Shown one piece after another: positions 31,461 to 38,294 of a stretch of DNA of 64,000 nucleotides. The position numbers and the translations under genes are program-made. Within the stretch, counting starts at the first letter, position 1. Each line of letters starts with the position of its first letter. The stretch lies in NCBI RefSeq assembly GCF_023721815.1, contig NZ_JAMDLI010000008.1:248001-312000 (forward strand), in the 5' to 3' direction. Origin of the DNA: Pleomorphomonas sp. JP5. Its GTDB lineage: Bacteria > Pseudomonadota > Alphaproteobacteria > Rhizobiales > Pleomorphomonadaceae. The notes beneath the pieces are model-generated. The model worked only from the letters and a program-made list of their open reading frames with translations. It made no database searches and was not told the origin of the DNA.

Positions 31461-32903
31461 ATGACTCTAAATAATGAAAAGAACCCCAAGCTCCGCAGCT
31501 TATCTAGGGCGAAATTCAGAATTCGATCGCGACAACTTAATAATGCACTCACTCGCCGTAGCCGTCTAGATGCATTGGCAGATATCTTTGAGTCATTTCA
31601 TATCCTTAGAATACTTACAGCACTGGGCGGGGCCGCCATAATTGGGGCACTATTTTCTTACTGGGTTGACCGACAAGATAGTTCTGAAAATAAATTATTC
31701 AATTCATGGCAATTGCTCACACAACCCGCAGGTGGTAATTCCGGGAAAGCGGAAGTTATTGGCTATCTTAATACACGTGACTGTTGGATTACTATAAATC
31801 TGGCCGCTGGTGAAGGTTATTTATTTGACTATTTTCATGCGAAAGCTCCTGCTAGATGTCTATCTGATTTTATCGGCTACTGGATTCCATTCATGGAGAC
31901 AGAAAAGCCCCAGTTCGAAGTCTATTTGGACTCCTTCAGACCAGCGAAAACGGTCACAGAGCTCCCTCCGACGAAGGAGACCCATAGGATACATCTCGAC
32001 AGTGTAGATCTGAGCCGCGTTGGTGACAATGAACGTCCCTACTACAGCGGGCTACGCCTCATATCGTCCTTCACCGAGAATATAAAGATCAGAGAATCCG
32101 ATTTACCAAACTCTATATTTAGCGGACTATTCCAAAGAGGATTTGATATCTCAGGATCAAATGTCGGAGGAAGCTATTTCTCTGACATTGAATTAAACAA
32201 TGTCGAATTTAACTGTTCCTCTTTATACAATTCGATATTTATCGGCATTAGTAAGAAATCATCAATTTCGTTTTCATCTATAAAATTCGCAGATTTCTAT
32301 AAGTCCGTATTTAGAAATATATCAATTGATACCGATAGAGGCCTAGATAATGTAATAACTCCTGAGTCTAGCTTTGTTAGATCAAACTTTACATCAGTCT
32401 CACTGTCTGGATTTTCCGGTCACGGAACAGACTACTCCGCAACAATATTCGACGACTTCGAGTACGATGAGCACGTCTTTCAAGGCGCGTTTTTTGTCGC
32501 GGCAACATTCAGAAACGGGAGAAGAATATTCAACTACGGTGATGAAAGCATATCCGAATTTCAGGATTCGAACGTGTCTGGCGCGGACTTCACCGAATTC
32601 GGTGTCATGCCGGCCAATATGCTGTCTGGATCGTATTATTGTAAAGAATTAGCCCCCCCGTTCCTGCCAGACGATTTTGCAGGAGAACTACCGGTCGAAC
32701 GTCAGTGTGGGGAGGGGCAACACGGCATACTTGAGTGGGGTTACGGCGACACGTATAATCAAGATGGCGTCCACATCTATCGAGACTACGTTCTAAACCG
32801 GAATAGATGGACAAAAGAGCAACTTGAAACGTGTGGAGTTTCGCATCCGGGAGCAAACGATTCAGGCGAGATCCTTGACTTGACCATTCCAGTCGACGAG
32901 TAG
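31461..32903 (+). CDS. AT-rich membrane protein with pentapeptide-like repeats
   Basis: 480 aa, AT-rich against a GC-rich background. Basic cytoplasmic N-terminus, one transmembrane helix (ILRILTALGGAAIIGALFSY, residues about 50-69), then an extracytoplasmic part. Residues about 190-390 show five-residue periodicity with aromatic or Leu/Ile/Val cores (SIFSGLFQ, SNVGGSYFSDIELNNVEFNC, SNFTSVSLSGFSG, SNVSGADFTEF), like a degenerate pentapeptide-repeat beta-helix. Start ATG 31461, no strong Shine-Dalgarno. A TTGATT/TATGCT promoter-like pair lies about 50 bp upstream. Anchored pentapeptide proteins in prophages are candidates for exclusion or defence. Confidence 0.7.
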   Translation: MTLNNEKNPKLRSLSRAKFRIRSRQLNNALTRRSRLDALADIFESFHILRILTALGGAAIIGALFSYWVDRQDSSENKLFNSWQLLTQPAGGNSGKAEVIGYLNTRDCWITINLAAGEGYLFDYFHAKAPARCLSDFIGYWIPFMETEKPQFEVYLDSFRPAKTVTELPPTKETHRIHLDSVDLSRVGDNERPYYSGLRLISSFTENIKIRESDLPNSIFSGLFQRGFDISGSNVGGSYFSDIELNNVEFNCSSLYNSIFIGISKKSSISFSSIKFADFYKSVFRNISIDTDRGLDNVITPESSFVRSNFTSVSLSGFSGHGTDYSATIFDDFEYDEHVFQGAFFVAATFRNGRRIFNYGDESISEFQDSNVSGADFTEFGVMPANMLSGSYYCKELAPPFLPDDFAGELPVERQCGEGQHGILEWGYGDTYNQDGVHIYRDYVLNRNRWTKEQLETCGVSHPGANDSGEILDLTIPVDE

Positions 32904-32950
32904 ACCACCAGTCTCAGGGTTATTTTTAGCTCGCTGGAAATCCAGTCTAT

Positions 32951-33034
32951 CTTGCTCGGGCTGGATTGCTCGAACACGCATGGCCAAGACGGAATTTGGT
33001 TGCCGGCGCGATCATTGATTGGTTGCAGCGGGGG
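32951..33034 (+). pseudogene. Degenerate duplicate of the 5' end of the SH3b protein gene
   Basis: Matches 33817-33918 (CTCGGGCTGGATTG, CATGGCCAAG, GGTTGCC, CCGGCGCGATCAT, TTG-GCGG), but carries a 20-bp internal deletion between short GGTTGCC repeats, so the reading frame started by its ATG ends after 12 codons. It reads as a decayed copy, about 0.8 kb upstream of the intact one. Confidence 0.6.
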
Positions 33035-33081
33035 TAGCCAAAGAAACGCTGCATCATGCCACTCAGGACAGTCTCCAGGAC

Positions 33082-33483
33082 CTAAGGTGTTCGAGAAGCC
33101 CCCAACGCCTTACGGGCTTTGCTTGGTTGGGTCACTCTCAGTTCCGCGACGACCAGCCCAAGAACCCTCTCGTTGAACCTGTCGCGCGGCATCGTGAATG
33201 CGGAGTGCGGAGCGGCGTCGAACGACAGGCGGATATCCTCACGGCTTGCCCCTGTCATTGCCCTGAAGAGGCTGGGAACGTCTCCCCCATCTTCAACCAG
33301 GTAGATCCCTTCTCCCTCGTAACAGGTCGTTGGGAGCACGAAGACGGCATCACCGGGCCTAAGCGTCGGCGCCATGGCGGAGCCGTCGACCCAGTGAACA
33401 CGGAGCGGCGAAGCCCCCCTGCCTAACCATTCCATCAGCCCCGAGCTGCTTTTCCGCCTAGCCTCGAATTCCTCGCTGCACAT
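33082..33483 (-). CDS. S24/LexA-like protein without the catalytic Ser and Lys
   Basis: 133 aa from ATG 33483 (GGAG eight bases upstream; a TTG at 33540 is possible). It has the S24 fold signature VHWVDGSAMAPTLRPGDAVF, then GEGIYLVEDGGDVPSLFRAM and ERVLGLVVAEL. Aligned with the CI repressor of this prophage (VDGTSMEPGL, MVKRL), the nucleophile Ser is Ala36 and the general-base Lys is Phe73. No HTH is attached. It may be a partner or modulator of a repressor, or a non-cleavable remnant. The gene lies between the two copies of the SH3b 5' repeat. Confidence 0.75.
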   Translation of the reverse strand: MCSEEFEARRKSSSGLMEWLGRGASPLRVHWVDGSAMAPTLRPGDAVFVLPTTCYEGEGIYLVEDGGDVPSLFRAMTGASREDIRLSFDAAPHSAFTMPRDRFNERVLGLVVAELRVTQPSKARKALGASRTP

Positions 33484-33843
33484 TGATTGCTCCAGTCGTT
33501 GAACTGACCGAGGAGTGAGCCGGTCCGAGCTTGGTTGCAACCGTCATTTGCTAGGGGGTACGATTCCGGCGTCGCACAACACATTCCTTAACTTTCAGAT
33601 ACTTAGCCTAGAAAGCCACTGATTAAAAATCACCTGCTGAGCGTTTAAAAACAGTCTATTGGCTTCCCCTCACCGCACATTTCAACAAGGTCAAAAGCTG
33701 GGGATAACCATAGCGGCGGGGTTCACGGGCCCTCTCCCTGACACCAAAGCCGAACCATGGGGCAAAGGCGTGTCGGGCTTATTGCGCTCTACCTTCGCGA
33801 GAAATGAGGCGTATCGTGCTCGGGCTGGATTGGGCTCGCGCGC
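33484..33843. other. Intergenic region upstream of the SH3b gene
   Basis: No open frame with support. From 33817 it contains the sequence duplicated at 32951-32990. AT-richer around 33595-33660, where promoters for the divergent genes are most likely, but no clear consensus pair stands out. Confidence 0.3.
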
Positions 33844-34500
33844 ATGGCCAAGGCGCAAAACAATGGTTGCCTAGGTTGGATCGTTGTTGCCGGCGCGATC
33901 ATCGCGTGGTTGAGCGGTGGTCACGAGGACCGAAAGGCTGTCACCTCTGTTCCGACGGCCAGCTACTCACCGTCTATCAGATCCTCGGAGATGCCCCCGG
34001 CAGCACTCCTCGAAGACACGACAAGCAAGCCCATTCCCCCAGGCAACACTCAAGCGACAGAGCAACGGGGCCGGCCGATGTCGACGACAGCGAACGTCCG
34101 CCTACGGTCCACTGAGGCGGCGGACGCGCCCATTATCCGGACGCTGAAGAAGGGAACGGCCGTCGAGGTTTCTGCCTCATCCGGAGACCGGCTCAAGGTC
34201 AGCGTCCCTTCGCTCGGTCTCACAGGCTGGGTGCATAGGGACTACGTCGCGGAAGGGACGACAGCGGCTCTCGTTGCGCCCGCACAATCAGCCGCGCCCA
34301 AAGCGGCCCCGGCCCTCAAGGCCGCGAAGCCCAGCCCTCCAAAGCTACGTACCCAGCCGGCGCCAGGGAATCCGATCCGAGATCCGGTCTATGGGAGCTG
34401 TGATTGCCCCTATGACTACGCAAGGAACGGAAGTCGTTGCGGCGGGCGAAGCGCCTATAGTCGGCCGGGCGGGCGGGAGCCGGTTTGCTACTATGAGTGA
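33844..34500 (+). CDS. SH3b-domain protein with C-terminal Cys/Gly motif
   Basis: 218 aa. N-terminal hydrophobic segment (GCLGWIVVAGAIIAWLSGG) acts as signal or anchor. A bacterial SH3 domain follows: TTANVRLRSTEAADAPIIRT, LKKGTAVEVSASSGDRLKVS, GWVHRDYV (residues about 80-135). Then an Ala/Pro/Lys-rich linker and a C-terminal Cys module CDCPYDYARNGSRCGGRSAY ending RPGGREPVCYYE. SH3b domains bind cell-wall peptides; the Cys module is the one also seen in the small peptide at 26993. Likely periplasmic. Upstream, its 5' end is duplicated as a broken copy. Confidence 0.78.
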   Translation: MAKAQNNGCLGWIVVAGAIIAWLSGGHEDRKAVTSVPTASYSPSIRSSEMPPAALLEDTTSKPIPPGNTQATEQRGRPMSTTANVRLRSTEAADAPIIRTLKKGTAVEVSASSGDRLKVSVPSLGLTGWVHRDYVAEGTTAALVAPAQSAAPKAAPALKAAKPSPPKLRTQPAPGNPIRDPVYGSCDCPYDYARNGSRCGGRSAYSRPGGREPVCYYE

Positions 34501-34540
34501 CGAGCCTACCGGATAGGATAGCCAAGAGAGGACAAGCCAA

Positions 34541-35227
34541 ATGAATGACGAGCTCAAAGGCATCCCCGAACGCATTCTTGGGTTGGCAACGGCAGCCTTG
34601 ACGCAAGCCAACATGCAGGCCGTCTTCATGGACCCCGGTAACGAGTATTGGCCCACGCTATCGGTACTAAACGCCGCGCATGCAGGCGAGCTCTTCATAA
34701 AGGCCGTCATTGCCTATGAGCACCCGCTCCTATTGTTCAAAGACATTTCCGGCCTTGATGACAATCGAACGGACGAGATCGATGTTGACACATTAATTAG
34801 ACGTGGCCGAACGCACGATTTTGAAAGGCTACCACAAATACTATGGGCTTCTTCGGGAATCCGGATTGCTAACACGAACTGCTTTGAACAACTCCGACGC
34901 GCGCGCAATGCTATTCAACATTTCTGCCCACCGGACGACAGCGACCTCGGAGGTCTCTCCCTTGAGTTCATCTATACGATCATTGACCCGCTTATTGCGA
35001 GTCAATTTGGTATATTCGCGATAGAATACCATGGAGACCCCAGCGTCAGTTATGACTACCTAGTCCAAACGTTGCTGCGCAGCGAGCTACGTTTTTCAGT
35101 GCCCAACGACTTCGACGTTACCGAGATCAGTGTCCCTGAAGCTCTTGAGGCAGCATCGCCCGCATATCGATCATGGTTCGAAGGCGAGCTCAAAAGAGTA
35201 GGTAGAGCGGACCTACTGGTGGATTAG
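34541..35227 (+). CDS. HEPN-motif protein
   Basis: 228 aa, all-helical, no known family name. It carries RRARNAIQHF (R122 to H127), the RX4H signature of HEPN RNases, preceded by NAAHAGELFIKAVIAYE and followed by a helical C-terminus. HEPN proteins include toxin RNases and effectors of abortive-infection systems. Start ATG 34541 with AGAGAGGACAAGCC upstream. It ends 4 bp inside the end of the convergent replication gene. No adjacent antitoxin is obvious, so this could act alone or with the SH3b gene upstream; function inferred. Confidence 0.65.
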   Translation: MNDELKGIPERILGLATAALTQANMQAVFMDPGNEYWPTLSVLNAAHAGELFIKAVIAYEHPLLLFKDISGLDDNRTDEIDVDTLIRRGRTHDFERLPQILWASSGIRIANTNCFEQLRRARNAIQHFCPPDDSDLGGLSLEFIYTIIDPLIASQFGIFAIEYHGDPSVSYDYLVQTLLRSELRFSVPNDFDVTEISVPEALEAASPAYRSWFEGELKRVGRADLLVD

Positions 35228-35841
35228 GCTGGCCGGCGGACAGTCGTTCCATCCGACAAATCCCTACCCAGGCCACTCAACATCTCAGTTGGCAGAGGTC
35301 GGCGCTTCTCCGGCGGGACTTTTCTTGCCACCCTTCCCGCCATAAGCCGCCGATAGCGCCACAGCGCGCCGCGAGCCTTCGCCCATTCGTCGAGCGCGAG
35401 CGCGCGTAGCTGCGGCGGCGACGGCGGGAAGCTCAGGTTCACCTTGTCGCCGAGGTTGGCCACCTCGCCCTTGATCCAGCGTCGTGCAGCGGCTTTGACG
35501 GTCCAGGCGGGTACGTCCTCGATGGCAATCTCGTAAGCCTCCGAGCGGGCCTCCGCAGCGGCTACGCTGAGGTTCGAGACCGGGAAGGCCAGAAGGAGCC
35601 GGGCGACTTCGCGCAACGCCGTGACCGGATCGGGTTTGGCTTCGGCGAACGGGGCGACATCATCGACCAACCGCGACAAGATCGATCGTTCGGCCGTCGT
35701 AAGCGCTCGGCTCAGCGTCGGGGTCCGGCTCGCTGCCTCCTCGGGCCTCAAGGTACGTTCCAGCTCGACCAGTGAGGGCGGCAAAGAGGTTGTCATGGGG
35801 TGAAGCTGCTGCGGAGCGGGAAGTGCGGGACGGTTGGACAT
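35224..35841 (-). CDS. Phage replication-module protein (paralogue of 160-825)
   Basis: 205 aa, last gene of the Cro-side early operon. Conserved with the relic copy over ELERTL-P-EAASRTPTLSRA, the RSEAYEIAIEDVPAWTV core and LSFPPSPPQLRALALDE; the C-terminal tails differ. Start ATG 35841 with CCGGAG upstream lies inside the preceding gene, giving a 182-bp out-of-frame overlap. No ATPase or HTH motif is visible. Acting after the initiator, it may help load helicase, but that is a guess from gene order. Confidence 0.75.
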   Translation of the reverse strand: MSNRPALPAPQQLHPMTTSLPPSLVELERTLRPEEAASRTPTLSRALTTAERSILSRLVDDVAPFAEAKPDPVTALREVARLLLAFPVSNLSVAAAEARSEAYEIAIEDVPAWTVKAAARRWIKGEVANLGDKVNLSFPPSPPQLRALALDEWAKARGALWRYRRLMAGRVARKVPPEKRRPLPTEMLSGLGRDLSDGTTVRRPA

Positions 35842-36415
35842 TGTTCGGCTCCGGTGTGGGCTTCAGGCGGTTGTCGCGGGCTTGGTAGACGGCTTCGGTG
35901 AAGTAGTTCCAGGAACGGATGCTCGATGGTCTCGCCCTGCTACATCGGGCTCGGATGGCCGGGAGAATGTCGGCCTGGAGGTCGCAGCCGTTGCGGATCC
36001 AGTTCATCGGATCGGAGAGGACGAGGAGCCCCGGGGCCCCGGCTGGATTGACCAGCGCCCTGCCCCCGGCGTTCGCCAGTTCCCGACCGAGCGTTTCGTA
36101 ATCCGGCTCCGAAACCGGCCCCTGATCGAGCGGCGCGTCGCGCGCCTCGTCCGGTATAGTCTGGGGGGATATAGGGGGGGTGTTAGGGGGTGTGGGGGAA
36201 AGCGGGGGGGATTGGGGGGTGTCGCGTGACTGTCCCGTGACTGTCGCGTGACTGTCACGCCTCCTGTCACGCTCTCGGCGCTTGCGCTCGGCCGCCTTGG
36301 CGCGGCGCTCGGCGTCGACCGCGTCCCTTTCTTCGATCTCACGGACGGCCATGACGATGGCGCTGATGGGAGCACCGGCGGCGGCCATGTCTTCGATAAG
36401 GCTGGCGATGCTCAT
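35660..36415 (-). CDS. Putative phage replication initiator with internal origin
   Basis: 251 aa. N-terminal helix MSIASLIEDMAAAG, strongly basic segment (ERRAKAAERKRRERDRRRD), Pro-rich linker, then a C-terminal domain shared with the relic copy (MNWIRNGCDLQADILPAIRA, RSWNYFTEAVYQARDNRLKP). The DNA for the linker carries three perfect 11-bp repeats and a G-run tract (36163-36257), recalling the lambda O gene, where the origin lies inside the initiator gene. It starts by ATGA overlap with 36412-36660. No direct evidence for replication function beyond this layout. Confidence 0.72.
   Translation of the reverse strand: MSIASLIEDMAAAGAPISAIVMAVREIEERDAVDAERRAKAAERKRRERDRRRDSHATVTGQSRDTPQSPPLSPTPPNTPPISPQTIPDEARDAPLDQGPVSEPDYETLGRELANAGGRALVNPAGAPGLLVLSDPMNWIRNGCDLQADILPAIRARCSRARPSSIRSWNYFTEAVYQARDNRLKPTPEPNNVQPSRTSRSAAASPHDNLFAALTGRAGTYLEARGGSEPDPDAEPSAYDGRTIDLVAVGR
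36163..36257. repeat. Candidate phage replication origin: G-runs and 11-bp iterons
   Basis: Plus strand: repeated G-runs of five to seven from 36163 to 36219, then CGTGACTGTC at 36225, 36236 and 36247, i.e. three direct repeats with an 11-bp period, and a partial fourth near 36258. The arrangement is conserved with variation at 1171-1274. The 11-bp period breaks codon phase, arguing for a DNA-level role. Confidence 0.6.
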
Positions 36416-36660
36416 TGGTCGCCCTCGCTTGGCCGCGTCTTCACGTCCGCCTCCAGTTCCGAAAGGAATTTGCCCAGGCTCGCCAGTGCGTCGAGCCGGT
36501 GTTCTTTGACCGAGATCGTTCCGAGGCTTGCCCGCGCCGCTCTCACCTCAAGGCTGTTGCCACGGCGGGCAGCGGCCGAGCGGATGTTCTGGATGTGGTC
36601 GCGCTCCTCGATGTAGAGAAGGCGAACCAGATCCACATGAGCGGCGATCGGCGAGGTCAC
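36412..36660 (-). CDS. Small early phage protein
   Basis: 82 aa from GTG 36660 (GTGA overlap with the VRR-NUC stop; GTG 36675 is an alternative). Helical: IAAHVDLVRLLYIEERDHIQ and HRLDALASLGKFLSELEADV. A fragment of its homologue is all that remains upstream of the relic initiator at 1432. Function unknown. Confidence 0.65.
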   Translation of the reverse strand: MTSPIAAHVDLVRLLYIEERDHIQNIRSAAARRGNSLEVRAARASLGTISVKEHRLDALASLGKFLSELEADVKTRPSEGDQ

Positions 36661-37037
36661 CGGATCGCTCCCCACTCCAGAAGGATCGAAAGGGCGTCAT
36701 CGAGGGTTCGCGCCAGCGCGTAGCGCGCACCGGCGGCGACTACGTCGGCCTCGAACTGCTTTTGCTCGTCCGACTGCCGGCCGTCTTTGCCAGCCTTCAG
36801 CTCCAGATAGGCCGCCGCGCCGCCCGGCAGGACGAAGGCCACATCGGCCACCCCTGCCCTGACGCCGAGCCGCTTCAACCGGCTTGCCGTTATCTTGTCG
36901 CGCTTCTCACCGTTGGGCACGGCGTACCAAACGACGCCGCGCGCCAACCGCCATTTGAGGTGTTCGACGAGCGACGCTTGAATGTCGTCTTCGTCGTGCC
37001 GGCGCCGACGAGCCCGAAGCAACTGGGGCGCGTTCAT
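36657..37037 (-). CDS. VRR-NUC domain nuclease
   Basis: 126 aa from ATG 37037, overlapping the upstream stop (ATGA). PD-(D/E)xK-type VRR-NUC features: ASLVEHLKWRLARGVVWYAV, LKRLGVRAGVADVAFVLPGG with the first metal-binding acid, YLELKAGKDGRQSDEQKQFE with the E-x-K pair. Stand-alone VRR-NUC proteins of phages are thought to cut branched DNA in replication or packaging, as do Holliday-junction resolvases. Position in the early operon suits that. Confidence 0.85.
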   Translation of the reverse strand: MNAPQLLRARRRRHDEDDIQASLVEHLKWRLARGVVWYAVPNGEKRDKITASRLKRLGVRAGVADVAFVLPGGAAAYLELKAGKDGRQSDEQKQFEADVVAAGARYALARTLDDALSILLEWGAIR

Positions 37038-37267
37038 TTGACCGCCCTGTAGGTTTGGCTGTCTCCAAACAACCCGTCGCCGTTGGCCACGATGTACCCT
37101 TTGGCGATGGCATCGAGACAAGTCTTGAGCGGGGCGTCCTTTTGGCTTGGCTCGAACCAGAAGCGGAGATCACCACCGTTCGGAGCGAACGACTTGCATA
37201 GGGTCTGGCCTCCAGCCAGACGGATGAGGATGCGGCGGATGCGGACGGGAGTTGACTGCTTTGCCAT
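37034..37267 (-). CDS. Small early phage protein
   Basis: 77 aa: MAKQSTPVRIRRILIRLAGG basic start, NGGDLRFWFEPSQKDAPLKT, and IAKGYIVANGDGLFGDSQTY at the end. It reads like a compact winged or beta protein; I do not recognise a named family. ATGA junction to the VRR-NUC gene. Confidence 0.65.
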   Translation of the reverse strand: MAKQSTPVRIRRILIRLAGGQTLCKSFAPNGGDLRFWFEPSQKDAPLKTCLDAIAKGYIVANGDGLFGDSQTYRAVK

Positions 37268-37352
37268 TTGACCAGTCTCCTAACTCTAGGTGTTTCCCGC
37301 CCTCACCTGCGGTCCCCGGAATGAAGGCGATGCCGTTTGCCTTAAGCGACAT
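37170..37352 (-). CDS. Doubtful small ORF in the early operon
   Basis: 60 aa (MSLKANGIAFIPGTAGEGGK, then HPPHPHPSGWRP). It would fill the gap between 37267 and 37426, but overlaps the next gene by 97 bp and has no Shine-Dalgarno. Possible, not established. Confidence 0.3.
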   Translation of the reverse strand: MSLKANGIAFIPGTAGEGGKHLELGDWSNGKAVNSRPHPPHPHPSGWRPDPMQVVRSERW

Positions 37353-37425
37353 GGTCGCGATGGTAAGGCCTTCATTCGGAGCCGCAGGATTTGGTCCTAT
37401 TCGCCGGTTTTCCGCCGTTTACTAC

Positions 37426-37803
37426 TCATCGAGCCATGGTGCGATGCGGTGCGCCAGCGCATGCGAAAGCCGACTGATGGCCAGCGCTAATCTGGTTCTC
37501 GATTGCCAGAACAAGGGCTTCGAGGCGGCGGATGTCCTCGCGAACCTGTCCGTATGCATGCTGGGCTTCCTTTTGGAGTTTGGCGTCGGCTTCGGCGCGA
37601 ATGGCGTCCATTTCCTCAGCCCGGATAAGGCGGGCTTCGCCTCGCCAGATATCTTCGACGCGAGAGACCTTGAGACCGGGCAGGCGCTTCGACAGGGCAC
37701 GGTGAACAAGGTTGATCGCCTCCTTGACCGATACAAAATCGTCGGTCGCGTTCCGGGCGATCTGCCGAAGCAGAACAGCCGCGTCCGGCGCGGAGCTACG
37801 CAT
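37426..37803 (-). CDS. Early regulatory-type phage protein after cro
   Basis: 125 aa from ATG 37803, overlapping the Cro-like stop by one base (TAATG). FVSVKEAINLVHRALSKRLP then LKVSRVEDIWRGEARLIRAE resembles small helical proteins frequent next to Cro genes in rhizobial prophages; the segment VKE-I---ALSKRLP---VSRVEDIW could be a divergent winged helix. C-terminal half is a charged coiled coil. Function unknown. Confidence 0.7.
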   Translation of the reverse strand: MRSSAPDAAVLLRQIARNATDDFVSVKEAINLVHRALSKRLPGLKVSRVEDIWRGEARLIRAEEMDAIRAEADAKLQKEAQHAYGQVREDIRRLEALVLAIENQISAGHQSAFACAGAPHRTMAR

Positions 37804-38201
37804 TACAAAGTCTCCTTCCGCGTTTTGGTGAAAAGTTCCGAGCTCTCGGTGCAAGAATCCGAGATCTCGGAGGAGAACTCCGACACATTTGTGCTTTCCA
37901 ACGATATGGTTTGCATCCGTGGAGTCTGCGGTTTTGAAGAAGCGGAGGACGGACACATCATTACTAGAGGAAGAAAGTCGCTCGCTGCGAGCGAAACGCC
38001 ATCGGCAGCAGCCGCCGCAAGAATTGCCGGTATGTGCCAGTGAGGAATTATGCCCCCGGTCCCTCCCAAGTTTCGACAATGACTGTCACCTCTGGGCATT
38101 CTCCAGCGCATGACTGTGTGAATGGTGACACCCGTAGCCCGAGCCACCGCAGTAGGACCGCCGAGCAGGTTGATAATGCTATTCGCAGGTTCGCATCGCA
38201 T
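37803..38201 (-). CDS. Cro-like HTH protein (carph-isopro-type)
   Basis: 132 aa from ATG 38201. N-terminal half has the pattern IINLLGGPTAVARATGVTIH, TVMRWRMPRG, GGTGGIIPHWHIPAILAAAA, the Cro-type domain often annotated carph-isopro. The C-terminal third is Ser/Glu-rich and the DNA encoding it contains palindromic CCGAG/CTCGG sites. Divergent from the CI gene with an operator between; first gene of the early minus-strand operon. Expected role: repress cI and favour the lytic path. Confidence 0.82.
   Translation of the reverse strand: MRCEPANSIINLLGGPTAVARATGVTIHTVMRWRMPRGDSHCRNLGGTGGIIPHWHIPAILAAAAADGVSLAASDFLPLVMMCPSSASSKPQTPRMQTISLESTNVSEFSSEISDSCTESSELFTKTRKETL
37838..37871. repeat. Two tandem CCGAG-N2-CTCGG palindromes
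   Basis: CCGAGCTCTCGG at 37838-37849 and the perfect palindrome TCCGAGATCTCGGA at 37858-37871, near the 3' end of the Cro-like gene and 35-68 bp upstream of the next start codon. Protein-binding sites are possible; coding constraint is an alternative. Confidence 0.35.
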
Positions 38202-38208
38202 CCATAAA

Positions 38209-38244
38209 ATGTACGTTATTCGTACATGTAAGGCAAGATACAAT
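38209..38244. promoter_or_regulatory. CI/Cro operator with divergent promoters
   Basis: Inverted repeat ATGTACG (38209-38215) and CGTACAT (38221-38227) around TTATT. On the minus strand TTGCCT, 17 bases, TACATT gives a Cro-side promoter crossing it. On the plus strand TACAAT (38239-38244) with TTATTC 17 bases upstream gives a cI-side promoter. Binding at the repeat would touch both. Confidence 0.6.
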
Positions 38245-38294
38245 GTTCGATTTTCAAAATTGGGTCCCAACCAATGATGTGCGATTTTCAACCA

